Positions 1 through 11,400 of a stretch of DNA of 64,000 nt are shown piece by piece (positions within the stretch are counted from its first letter, which is position 1; every line of letters begins with the position of its first letter). Source of the DNA: Owenia fusiformis (lineage: Eukaryota > Annelida > Polychaeta > Sabellida > Oweniidae); assembly GCA_903813345.2 (NCBI GenBank), contig CAIIXF020000004.1, forward strand, positions 15,323,196-15,387,195, read 5' to 3'. Made by a program: the position numbers and the translations under genes. A model generated the notes under the pieces. It worked only from the letters and a program-made list of their open reading frames with translations, made no database searches and was not told where the DNA came from.

Positions 1-1
1 C

Positions 2-79
2 CAGATACCCGACAACAAACTTTCAGCAAGAGTTGAAGTCATGGCACTTGTCATTCAGAAAATGAAGTATTACGTATAG
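2..79 (+). CDS. Possible C-terminal coding fragment of a gene lying to the left
   Basis: From base 2 the plus strand is open for 25 codons to a TAG at 77-79, ending ...VIQKMKYYV. The window opens with ccag, so an intron acceptor could sit at bases 1-4. The residues (charged and hydrophobic, no low complexity) look more like real protein than the surrounding AT-rich sequence. I do not recognise the family, and 26 codons is too short to prove coding. It could equally be a chance open frame. Confidence 0.3.
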   Translation, partial: QIPDNKLSARVEVMALVIQKMKYYV

Positions 80-611
80 TCCATGTTGTTTCGTTTTAGT
101 TTGTTTCAAGTATCCTAATAATAGCGTCCATATTAAACTTATCTACTTAAAACATCTTTTAACTTATCTACTCGAACATCAATTAGCTGTCAGTATTAAC
201 AGTAAAAGGTCATGTAAGGTCAAGCCGCTGTGCCGAATTCAAGCCAGCTGGAATTTGAAACCTTTTTAAGCTTTTAAATTTGCTTCTAGCATGAAATAGG
301 ATATTGATTAATTGTGATCAAAACTATATTTCAAACATAGTGGTACTACATAGTGCCTATCATGAAGTAGCAAACAATCATATACAAGGTCAATGCCATA
401 TCCTCACTTACCAGTTTAATTTTGAATCAAAGTTAAAAAACTTCAGATATTGGATTGTACAAAAGATTTGAAGAATGATAGTCTTGCATCAAAATGCAAT
501 ACTTCCCTAACTATGTATTTCCCCATATATGTTGAGAGAGAATGAAGTGTGTGAGGAGAGGAGCAATAGTCAATACAGCTGCCTGCGGTCGGCTAACAAC
601 TTACCCCCCTA

Positions 612-1360
612 TCACACCAAACTAGTTCTTGCCAGTCCTACGAAAAAGTCGTAAAACGGGCTCAATCTGGCTGTGGTCGGGAAATATGTCTAAAATAATT
701 AGCTACTTCGTTCATAAACAGTCCAGGTCGGTGTGCAACGTCGGATAACGCGTCCCTTAGTCTAGAAGGTCATCATGACCCGATTACAGAACGGTATCAT
801 GGGTCGCCATCGAATTTTGAATCGATTCAAAATTCTAAAATCACCTTCCCGTCTGAGAACGTTCATGAAGTTCGTAAATAGACCTTAGAAAGTTGCAGCT
901 AGCTACGTTCATTTCGTTCGCACACAGTTTAAAACCAGTTTTGAAGAACGCAGTGGCAACTTGTTTGGTGTGATAGCTATTTTTTTGCTAACTCGTTCAT
1001 AAGCAGTCTTAAATACGTTCTTAACATCAGTTTAAACCAGTTTGCAATTAGTTCTACATCGTTCTCAAAACGTCCTCAGACAGTTCAACTCGTTGTTAAA
1101 ACGTCCCTAGTAGAATTGAAGTACGACGGTTCCGTTCGTAGTACGTCCAGCTCGTCGTTAATACGCTGTCACTCGTTCTAATTGTAGAACGTATCGACCA
1201 CGAGAACATTTTGAGCATGTTCTAAGTGAGGGGACCTACCCGTTCGAGTACGTTCGATGAAGTTTGCAAATAGACCCCAAACGGTTCTAGGTACGTCCAG
1301 TCCGTTCGTACACAGTTGAAGCCCGTTTTCGAGAACGTAGTGAAAACTAGTTTGGTGTGA
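612..1360. mobile_element. TA-flanked MITE with 16-bp TIR
   Basis: The ends carry a perfect inverted repeat TCACACCAAACTAGTT (612-627) and its complement (1345-1360), each next to TA (610-611, 1361-1362), as expected for a Tc1/mariner-type or other TA-targeting element. The interior is unlike the flanks: it is full of GTTCG/CGTTC and GTCC words. A further terminal-repeat-like stretch (TTGTTTGGTGTGATAGC, near 961) sits inside, so the element may be a fusion of two copies. No credible transposase frame is present. Confidence 0.65.
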
Positions 1361-1696
1361 TAGTAGGGTTAACACGATTTGACAGTTGAATTTGTGAATG
1401 CTCGCTAAGTCTTGGCACACAGCCAACAGCATTCAATTAGTTGTTTCGCTTTGATTTGTGTCAAGTACAGGGTGTGCTAAAAAGGCTAAAGAAGTATCAG
1501 ACATACCATTGTGATATTGACATAAAAAGATTTTTACAGAAACTAGGCATGTTTTATCATAATAAGTGCGGCGATGCGGCTATTCATTTAACAATGGGAA
1601 CCAGGACTCGTATAGATGGCAGTTAACTACTAGGTTGTTCTTTACATCTGGCCCATTGGTTTGTGTGTAAATATTGCTGTTTTAAAACTTCAAATT

Positions 1697-1878
1697 CTTG
1701 CCCGTAGCCAGCTTTTACCAGGGGGGAGCTTTTTTTCCAGGGGGGGGAGCTTTTTCACAATTTTGGCTAAAAATCATGCGAAAAATTCTCAGAATGGTGA
1801 AAAACTGCATGATTTTGAAAGAATTTCTGGCCAGGGGGGCTTCCGCTCCCCCCAGCTCCCCCTCTGGCTACGGGCCTG
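1697..1878. mobile_element. Short MITE, CCCGTAGCCAG termini
   Basis: About 180 bp bounded by CCCGTAGCCAG and CTGGCTACGGGCCTG in inverted orientation, with G-rich and C-rich tracts inside. The right end reads CAGGCCCGTAGCCAG on the minus strand, a hAT-like terminus; the left end is slightly decayed. Degenerate relatives occur at 20810-20910 and 23025-23130, recognisable by the shared phrases 'gtagccag', 'ccaggggggtt' and 'gaatggtgaaaa'. Confidence 0.5.
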
Positions 1879-1879
1879 A

Positions 1880-4800
1880 AATTCACTACACGTATCAAAT
1901 AAATATCATATTTTCCTTCACCATTATTTACAGACATGTTTTAAGATTCCAAATCAAAAGGTTTGGAATATTTTCAATAAAATTTATCTTAGGAAATTTC
2001 TGGAACGAGTTTACAATAGTAAACTGTCTCTTTAAAAATAAATCTTCCAGATTTGTTGAATTTACTTGCAGAAAACGCTTACTCCCCCCGTCCCGTTTCC
2101 CCCTTAGTCATGTTAGTTCTGCTCAAGAAGAATTTTTCAGGATGACAGCTGAATTTCAAAATGATCACAATTTTGTAAAAAACGATCTTTGATAACTCAG
2201 ATCCAGTGCACGAATTTGGCTCTTTATATACTGATACCTAGATGAGCTCTGTTCAAGAAGAAATTTGCAAGATGGCCGTTATTTGTCAAAAATGTTTTGT
2301 TCGATGGGATTTGCTTTTCTGTGGAGTTCCTTTATTCTAGTTATTTAAAGAATTCAATAGCTATGATTCTCAATTAAAATCCTTAAATGTTTTTAATTCT
2401 AAACTGATGTGACTGACACAATTGAGAGACATTGGCATAACGATTTTCTGCAGTCGACGTCTGTAACAAATGGCAGGTGGTAACATTTTGCAAAAAGTGC
2501 CTTTTTGTATTCATTCTTGCTGGAAAACATTCATGTGATCTTCAGGTAGAAAGTGAATTAATAGCCTTTTGATGTGAAGACTTCAGGAGTTTATTGGATT
2601 GGAACCTGTCACATACTTTTCTCCAGCTATATTAAAACATGTACAACTTTTGTTTCTAAAAATATTCAAATATTTCAGAATCTAGACCAACAGCGCTTAA
2701 AAACTTTTTGAGAAAAATGTCTCCAGTTTTTAAGTTATGAAAAATAGTATTAAGATGATTAAACTTTAAACAATTTTTTTTCAAATTGCAATGTTTTTGC
2801 AGCATGAAAACCACAAAACTATTGTAATGAATACCCCATATCATATCGCAAAAATAACACAAAACAATATCACGGTTTGTGATTTTAATTTATTTCATGT
2901 GTGAAAATATTCATTTCCATAAAACATTAAAAAAAAAGTCATCCCTTACCACTGTTACCAGGACTCATAATAGCCTAATCTTATAGCAAAATGGGGGTGA
3001 TAGTGAAGGAATTTACATATATTAAAGGGTCTTGTTTTTATACATTATTACCCCCCACTTGGACAAGTTTCATATCCCTTATCATTGAAACGAAAATTAG
3101 TATGAAACCACTTCCTTTTCAATGAATGGATCCTTAAGAATGACAACTCTACCCATTTTATTTTATTAATACTATATAATACAGATCAATGATGTCCTTG
3201 AGGAGACTTAATACACATAGGCATTATGATGTCCTTAAAGGGAGGACTACATTTACTGACAAATATACATTTAGAAGACTCTTAGGCCGAGTCACAAGAA
3301 ACATATCTTATCACATCATTTTTAAGTTTAATATCCCATTACATAAACCTAAAAAATAAAAAAAACACTTCAATTCTCATTATATCCTTAGCAGTCAACT
3401 TCAACTGTCCAATCACTCATGAAGTTCAGTACTGTCCAAGTATTTTAGAGTTTTGAATTCTAATTTATTCCCTCCTCCAGTTTCAGCTTTAAAAACTAAA
3501 ATGGCTACAACTGTTGAGGAAAGAATCCCATGGAGAACATAAAGATGTGATAAGACTAGTTTTCTAGTGAAATGACTTATTTACAGGAAATAATATTCAG
3601 AATGACAACATAACATATGATTGTAATAATAAAGGTATGGTTTTGATAACATTTACACTACAAGTGGCTTTTCGACTTGTATAGATAGATGGCAGGTCAC
3701 ATGGTGATTATTAATTACTTCCTAAATGCCTTGATGCCTTCAGTTTCAAAATTTTCGAAAATGGCATTGAACAATCTTGTTTACAAACAGTGTACTCTAC
3801 AACAGCTCAACATTTTTTACACTATTTAAAATAGATATCTTATTTTTTAACCACTCTAAAAGTATATATGCCACTGTGCATTATCACTTTAGTGAATGCC
3901 TCAAAATAATACAAGCCTGGATTTGCTGTATATAATTACATTGACTGAAACAAATTACAATATTTACATCTCAATTTACATTGAATCAGATTGCACATTC
4001 CAATTATGTACAGATATGAGGAGCTGGGTCAAAGTCTCAAAAGCTGAGACTCTTCTCATGCTCCCTGTTTGTTAAATCTATCCATTATTTTTGATAAAAG
4101 GAAACCCCTCCCTCTAACCTTTTCAGACAAATTAATTTTTGCCATCACAAGATAACACTTTGACTATAAAGTGTGAAAAACATATTTGTGGTAGTCGGTA
4201 GAAATGTCATTAGGGAGAGGGTTGGAGGTATCAAGATACTTGAACGCTGCATGTTATTTTTACCACACATTTTTTAAAGAGTTAAATATATTTGGCTGAT
4301 AATTGCCTATTTGTCACACTACACTTCTTTAGTTATATTTATGGTGATTATCAAGGGGATACTGTATTACTATTAAGTGTCAATTATATATGTTACTGAT
4401 TTTTGATTTACTCATATTGGTAATGTTAAGGCATGCAAGATATCAAAATCTGCACAATCATATTTTATTTCTTTAAAACTTGAAAAAAAATTAAATTCAT
4501 AGCAATTGAAATTGCCAGGTTTACAATATATAGTATGTGTACAATATTTCTGATTATTTCAGATACATAATTTCTCATATGCAAATAAATACAACAAAAT
4601 CAAAATTTAATACTTTTTGAAAATATCTTTGTAAAGCATTACTTTAATGTTGTTCTTCAATTCATCATGAAAATAATTCCATCAGTTTCATCATGAAAAA
4701 AGAAACATATGGGACAAAATTGTTAAAAATTGAAATCTGAACATAATACACACGAATAAAAGTGTGGTTCTATAAAATCTGAATTGAGCAACACTGTGCT

Positions 4801-4930
4801 CCTATAAAATCTGGAATATATACAGAATATCGATGGACGTATCTTTATTTACATTTTTTGTTTCCCAATCTACGGTCTTCCAAAAGTCAGTCAAGGTCAA
4901 CAAAATGGCCGCCATGACAGTTTAGGTTCC
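1880..4930. other. Gene-poor intergenic stretch
   Basis: Three kilobases of AT-rich sequence with no exon I can support on either strand. It lies downstream of SELENOT on the minus strand and could include the distal part of that transcript's 3' UTR. Short phrases around 2213-2300 ('tatactgatacc', 'caagatggcc') recur near 35700-35990, so part of it is dispersed repeat. Confidence 0.5.
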
Positions 4931-4935
4931 AGGAT

Positions 4936-5053
4936 TCACCACCAGATGGGTCTGATTTCAATGATTCCCTTCATGAAGTCATCGGCAAAAATGTTGTCCT
5001 CAAGTTTCTTATGTAGACTACGATTAACTAGGAGTTTTCTGGGTTTTTGGTTT
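4936..5053 (-). CDS. Orphan coding-like terminal exon, gene unknown
   Basis: On the minus strand a good acceptor (tatatttcag, ending at 5054) is followed by 38 codons in the third frame and a TGA at 4938-4936. The reading (NQKPRKLLVNRS... IFADDFMKGIIEIRPIWW) has balanced composition and looks protein-like. It cannot be joined in frame to any SELENOT exon: it needs two bases from the preceding exon, SELENOT exon 3 leaves one, and exon 4 ends in a stop. It may be an alternative or nested gene's last exon, an exon with a donor overlapping TGGTGGTGAA, or a fossil. Family not recognised. Confidence 0.35.
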
Positions 5054-5125
5054 CTGAAATATAAAATTCAGTTGAACAATGTCATACTAATAAGTTTCCC
5101 TTCAGCTAAAATGTTAATATAACCT

Positions 5126-5329
5126 TCACATGTTATTTTTCAGTCTCAATGGAAATGAAAGCTTGACAGGTTTAGCATTGATGATAATTAACCTATTAGC
5201 TGTAAGATTATTCCAGGCACTAGCAGTCTTACAACAGCTAAAGCATTTTTGGGCAAAATTCATTGTTCTAACTTTCTTGAAAAGATGAGAGGTGTATGAA
5301 TGGTACGTTGAATGACAAAGAATGTACAC
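5126..5329 (-). pseudogene. Degenerate non-LTR retrotransposon RT tail (possible)
   Basis: A 67-residue minus-strand frame contains FSCCKTASAWNNLTANRL followed by FPLRLKN. This resembles the end of LINE-type reverse transcriptases, where a 'fsvraprlWNsLP' stretch is followed by a basic 'FK..LK' tail. No RT catalytic motifs are nearby, so it would be a short 3' fragment. The assignment rests on motif memory alone. Confidence 0.25.
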
Positions 5330-5471
5330 TATTCATAATAAAAAGCCATGCAAACTGTTACACCTAAAAGATTAGGAATAACTGTTTGTATAATTGGCAA
5401 GCGTTTCCTTTACTACTCAGTACTTGTATAATTGCTTTATTTTACCTATATATACTGCATATCTCAATGGT

Positions 5472-8400
5472 TTATTGTTGGGAGAGTTTCATATGATTAT
5501 CCACAATCTGGAAAATTTCTTGGGGACTTGGGATTCTACCAGTTTCTAGTTTTGACCAAACAGGCATATCTGAAAATATAGAGTTTAAATTTATTTTTAA
5601 CAATTTATTGAGCTTAGGTAAAATCTGTAATAGAATGCACTGGTCTCCCCACAATTAAAGCAAGTTGGCGCAGCAGCCATCTGAGATTTTGAAAACAGGC
5701 TTACACCAACCTGAAAATCTATTTGCACCCACTTGAAAATGAGAAAAATCATGAGAAATTGGCATATTTTGACCAATTATGGCCTGAATTGTGAAAATGA
5801 GAATGTACCCATTTGAGAAAAAATCCTGGGGAGATCACTGGAATGGGAAAAACATCTCCAAACAAATTACAAACAATGAGACCCTATGTGTTTTATCCTC
5901 ATATATTCAATGGGATCATGTGGTGAAAAGCAGTCATTTCCAAGCAGGCAAATATAGAAGCCAGAACAAATGGTGTTTATAACCAGCATGGACCCACATA
6001 AAATGAATATGACATTTAAATAAATATATGAATATTGATTCAGTTGCTAATAAACTGTGGTTTTCTTTTGTTCTACAACTTACCATTTAATGTGATCTCA
6101 AAGGCCCCAGTGGAGATAAGTTGTCCTTCTATTGCGTTACTTATAAAGAATGTCATCAGACAGGCATAGATCTGGAATAGATATTGACAGACAATCAGTG
6201 AAATACAAAGAGCTAATATTCATACTGTATGTTCACAATAGAAAAATATAGTTCCTGACTCCACAAATCGTGGGGAGTCAAAGAAAATATGGGAAATTTG
6301 GATTTGATTTGATTTATGATGTTGTGGTTTGTGATGTTTGCAAACAAAAGTGTGCCAGAGTTTCTCACAAAACTGGAATTCATGGGGATTTATTTGAAGG
6401 AGGGTGTACATCCTGCATGAAACTGTAACGACACCAAAACCATAAGGTGGCATGATTGGATTAATGGGATTTTGAGGGCTGTAAAATGTTAAATACAAAT
6501 CATTTATTATTAAGGGGACTCATCTCTAACCTAGCCGATTTTGGGTTACCCTGCACGCACTGTTTATGCTTCTTTTTTCGGAAGGGTTTCATATATGCTT
6601 TCATTTAATGTAAAAAACATTGAATGTTCGCCATCAAAATATTTCACTACATCGTCTAAAAGATGGGTGTGACGTTACGGAAAAAACGCCCCAATTTACC
6701 CGCTTCGCTAGAATACGTTTGCTTTAAAAGCGACACGTTCTTAATTTATCGATGATTGATAGGGAAATCGTCAAACGGCCACCACGATTGTTTTTAATTT
6801 ACGGCATTTGATAAGCTGAGGTCTTTTGATGCCAATTATTTTTCATGGGTACAAATAAAGCATAGTAAGAACAGCTTAGATAAAGGGTTTGACCCCTTAC
6901 CCAAGTTCGGCAGTGCAATTGACGCCATATAAAATTTTAATTGTATTCCAATTTTCATAAACTTTGACATTTTTTGAGGAAAAAACTAAAACATTGACAT
7001 ATTGTTTTTATTGTTTTAAATAATAGTCCACGTACCCCTAAATAACATTTGAAAATATAAAAAGGTTCCACCGTCGATTTTTTCTGTTATTTGTATTCAA
7101 AGTTTCGGCTTTTTCTTATATTTTTAAGAATTTCATCAATTATCTCCAACAAGAAATATTTATATTGCTCACCGGTATGGCTTCGGCATACGCGTATAAG
7201 ACATGTAAACCATTATACAATCGCTAAAAATGTCTTTGATTAACATCAGTTTGATTATCTGAAGAGTTTGAGTTCCAAGAGAATTCGATTCTGGGTAAAT
7301 GAAGCATTATTATACCAATCTTTGTAAAGGCCCGTGACCCCTTACCCAAATTCGGCAGTACAATTCACGCCATATCAAATTTTAGTTGACTTTCAGTTTT
7401 CATAAATTTTGACATTTTTTGATGAAAAAACTAAAACATTGACATATTGTTTTTATTGTTTTAAACAATAGTTCACGTACCCCTAAATAACATTTGGAAA
7501 TATAAAAAGGTTCCACCGTCGATTTTTGCTGTTATTTATATTCGGAATTTCGGCTTTTTCTGATATTTCCAAGAATTTCATCAATTATCTACAACAAGAA
7601 ATGTTTATATTGCCCGCCGGTATAGTTTCGCCATACGCGTATAAGACATGTGAATCATTATACAATCGCTAAAAATGTCTTTGATTAACTTCAGTTTAAT
7701 TATGTGAAGAGTTTGAGTTCCAACAAAATTCGATTCGAGGAAAATAAAGCATTATTATACCAATCTTTGTAAAGGCCTGTGACCCCTTACCCTAATTTGG
7801 CAGTACAATTGACGCCATATCAGATTTTAATTGACTTTCAATTATCATAAACTTTGACATTTTTAAGGAAAAAGCTAAAACATTGACATATTGTTTTTAT
7901 TGTTTTAAACAATATTTCACGTACCCCTAAATAACATTTGAAAATATAAAAAGGTTTCCACCGTCGATTTTTTCTGTTATCTATTTTCGGAGTTTCGGCT
8001 TTTTCCTATATTTTCAAGAATTTCATCAATTATCACCAACAAAATTTTATGATCTCGCTATATGTGTTATTGGGCATGCGAATCATTTTACAATCGCTGA
8101 AAATGATATAAATGCAATGCCTTTTATTATCTGAATAGTTTGAATTCCAAGAAAATTCAAATGTGGGTAAATAAATTAAAGCCTTATAAGACTAACATTT
8201 GTAATAGTTCTTGACGCCATGTTGAATTTCAATCGCCTCTAAATTTCAATAAACTTTGATATTATTTGACGTAAAAAATCGATGGTGAAACCATTTTTTA
8301 TTTAAGAATGATGTTTTCAAGAGGCACACAATTCGGTGGCTGTACCGTAGGCAAAAACGATTTTCTTATAAATCAGTAATATATGGGAATACTATCCATT

Positions 8401-11400
8401 TTGATTTCCAAGGTAATGAAACCTCATATAAATTGCTCATACTAATGGCATTTAGCGGATAAAAAGCAAGTTACATGCTAGTTTGCCATGTCTGTAAAAC
8501 ATGTGCATGCTTGTTACTTGGAATATAACGAACTAAGCTTGAACGAATACAAGAAAACAAAGCAAACGCTCAAATTATGCAATTATTTGGGAAATCAGTG
8601 ACGTATAGTTCATTTGTTTGTTTAATTGTTGATGGGGCAATGTGCCACTGACGTCACAGGTAATGGTTCCATATTCCAAGAATTCGTGAACAAGAATGTT
8701 ATATGACGTCATGATAAAACACTGCTTCAAGTGAGGAGCTCATAGTTGCTATGAATTACTATGTCGTAATGTGTCACATACCGTCATTCAGCGTCATTAA
8801 CATTTAATTATAGAACACTTGCCAAACGTGAAGTTAACTAACAAGCTTTTCCTGAATATGTTTATTTTCTGTTCTGTAATTGGCAAGTGTATCACCATTG
8901 TCGTAAGGGTTAGAGATGAGTCCCCTTAAATCCTATCACAGTATAATTTTAATGAATATCATTAACTTGGTTAAAACAAATGTTTATTACAGTAAAGGGG
9001 GCAGAAGGGATATTCAGTAGTTCTGACTTTCTTATAGGAATATTACGATTTTTAGGTTATCTGGATATAGTTTACTTTTTCAATTCTAATGAATTTGGAC
9101 GTTTCTGCATTTCAAAGCTTCAATAACATACACTTTGATCATGTATCACGTATTGGTTTTTCTTCGATAGCCTAGATTGTAAGCAAAACACAATTCACTA
9201 TCTGTACACAATCAGTAAATTTTACTTAAATAATCAAAGTTACTTTCCATACACATTTCTTATCAAACACTTGAATTACACTTCTCTCAATAAGACCATA
9301 TACATATATGTGTCAAGTATATGTGATAAGGCCTCAACAAATAAATATCTGTTTGCGTGTTTTTCCTTTACTTCTCAATACAAAGTCAAATATTTGCAAA
9401 TATTGGGGTAAGGGAAGGACTGAAAATTAGGTGATGCAAATTTATTAAATACTATATTTCTACTTAATTTGGCTGCTGTTTTGATTTGGCAGATCCGCAA
9501 AATTGTAAAGTCTGCCAAATTAAGTAGCTGCCAAATGTCCAAACAGCAAATCTGCCAAAATAAGTAGCACCAAATTAAGTAGAAATACAGTAGGCGAGGC
9601 AAACTTGAAAAAATGGTAGGTCATAATTTTCACATAGCAGAAAAAAGTCTTAAAAAGTATTTCTCTATTATTATAAGAGCTGCCTCATAGCTATTAATGC
9701 TCAAGGGAGATTTTCAGTTGTCAATTTTAAAATAATGAAGAGCAAAATGGCCGTGATGTGATTTACCCAGCATGCCCAAAACCTAATCAGATTGAATCTG
9801 AGAAAATTGCAAGATGAACTCAGGGGTTTCACTAGAATTTCTCACAACAGGCTAAACCAGAACAACGGCAACGCCAAAGCGTAGCGAATCCCATCGAACA
9901 GAAATGGCTGGCATTTTTACAAACGAAATATATAGCAAATATCATAAAACAACACACCAGAAAGGCCACCATTTTCAAAATGGTTAGCCAAGTTGTCATC
10001 AGAAGAAATAATATGCTTTTAGTAGCCACCTATAAAATTTTTGAAAAATCGCACACATGTACTTGTGAAATAAGTAAAAAATGTAAAAATGACAGCCATT
10101 TTTTAAAATGGCCGCCTACTATCCGAAGTGTCATGAGACAGTGTGCAAGGCTCGTGAGTATTCACATATCAAATATGAACAAAATCGCTTCACTACTTTT
10201 CAAGTTATAGTAAAAACGTAAAAATGGTGGTCATTTTTCAAAATGGCCGCCTACTACCCAAAGTGTCATTAGACAGTGTGCCATGCTTATAGTATTCATA
10301 TATAAAATATGAAACATACCAAATATGAACAAAATCGCTGAACTACTTTTCAAGTTATTGTAAAAACGTAAAAATGGTGGTCATTTTTCAAAATGGCCGC
10401 CTACTACCCAAAGTGTCATTAGACAGTGTGCCATGCTTATAGTATTCACATATAAAATATGAAACATACCAAATATGAACAAAATCGCTGAACTACTTTT
10501 CGAGTTATAGTAAAATACGTTAAAATGGCAGCCATTTTTCAAAATGGCCACCTTCTACCAAAAGTGTCATTAGACAATGTGACATGCTTATAGTATTCAC
10601 ATACCAAATATGAACAAAATTGCTTCACTACTTTTCGAGTTATTGTAAAATACGTTAAAATGGCGGCCATTTTTCAAAATTTTTTCAAAATGGCTGCCTT
10701 CTACCAAAAGTGTCATAGGACAGTGTGCCATGCTTATAGTATTCACATACCAAATATGAACAAAATTGCTTCCCTACTTTTCGAGTTATAGTGAAATACG
10801 TTAAAATGGCGGCCATTTTTCAAAATGGCTGCCTTCTACCAAAAGTGTCATAGGACAGTGTGCCATGCTTATAGTATTCACATACCAAATATGAACAAAA
10901 TCGCTCCACTACTTTTCGAGTTATAGTAAAATATGTTAAAATGGCGGCCATTTTTCAAAATTTTATTCAAAATGGCCGCCTTCTACCAAAATGTCATAGG
11001 ACAGTGTGCCATACTTATAGTATTCACATACCAAATATGAACAAAATCGCTCCACTACTTTTCGAGTTATAGTAAAATATGTTAAAATGGCGGCCATTTT
11101 TCAAAAGTTTTTTCAAAATGGCCGCCTTCTACCAAAAGTGTCATAGGACAGTGTGCCATGCTTATAGTATTCACATACCAAATATGAACAAAATCGCTCC
11201 ACTACTTTTCGAGTTACAGCAAAAATCGTAAAATAACGAGTAAAGGCCGCCATTTTTCAAGATGGCTGCCATGTGCTTTTTTAATATCTACATTTGTAGC
11301 TTTATTAATGTCCTTTATAATTTTTTTACACTTAAAACATATTGCTATTACGTTTTACATATTGTACATAAATTACTGTAAAATCGGCACTAAAATGGCC

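Noticed and set aside
4015-4075. Minus-strand hairpin resembling a SECIS (GGAGC-ATGA ... TGAC-..GCTCC)
   Set aside because: Helix I and the ATGA/TGA core are there, but helix II is only about 8 bp and the apical loop is GCTTT without the conserved AA (or CC). It is also 1.4 kb past the stop.
5791-5982. 63-aa plus-strand frame next to SELENOT exon 4
   Set aside because: Begins in a CAGTGATCTCC MITE copy and shows no protein features.
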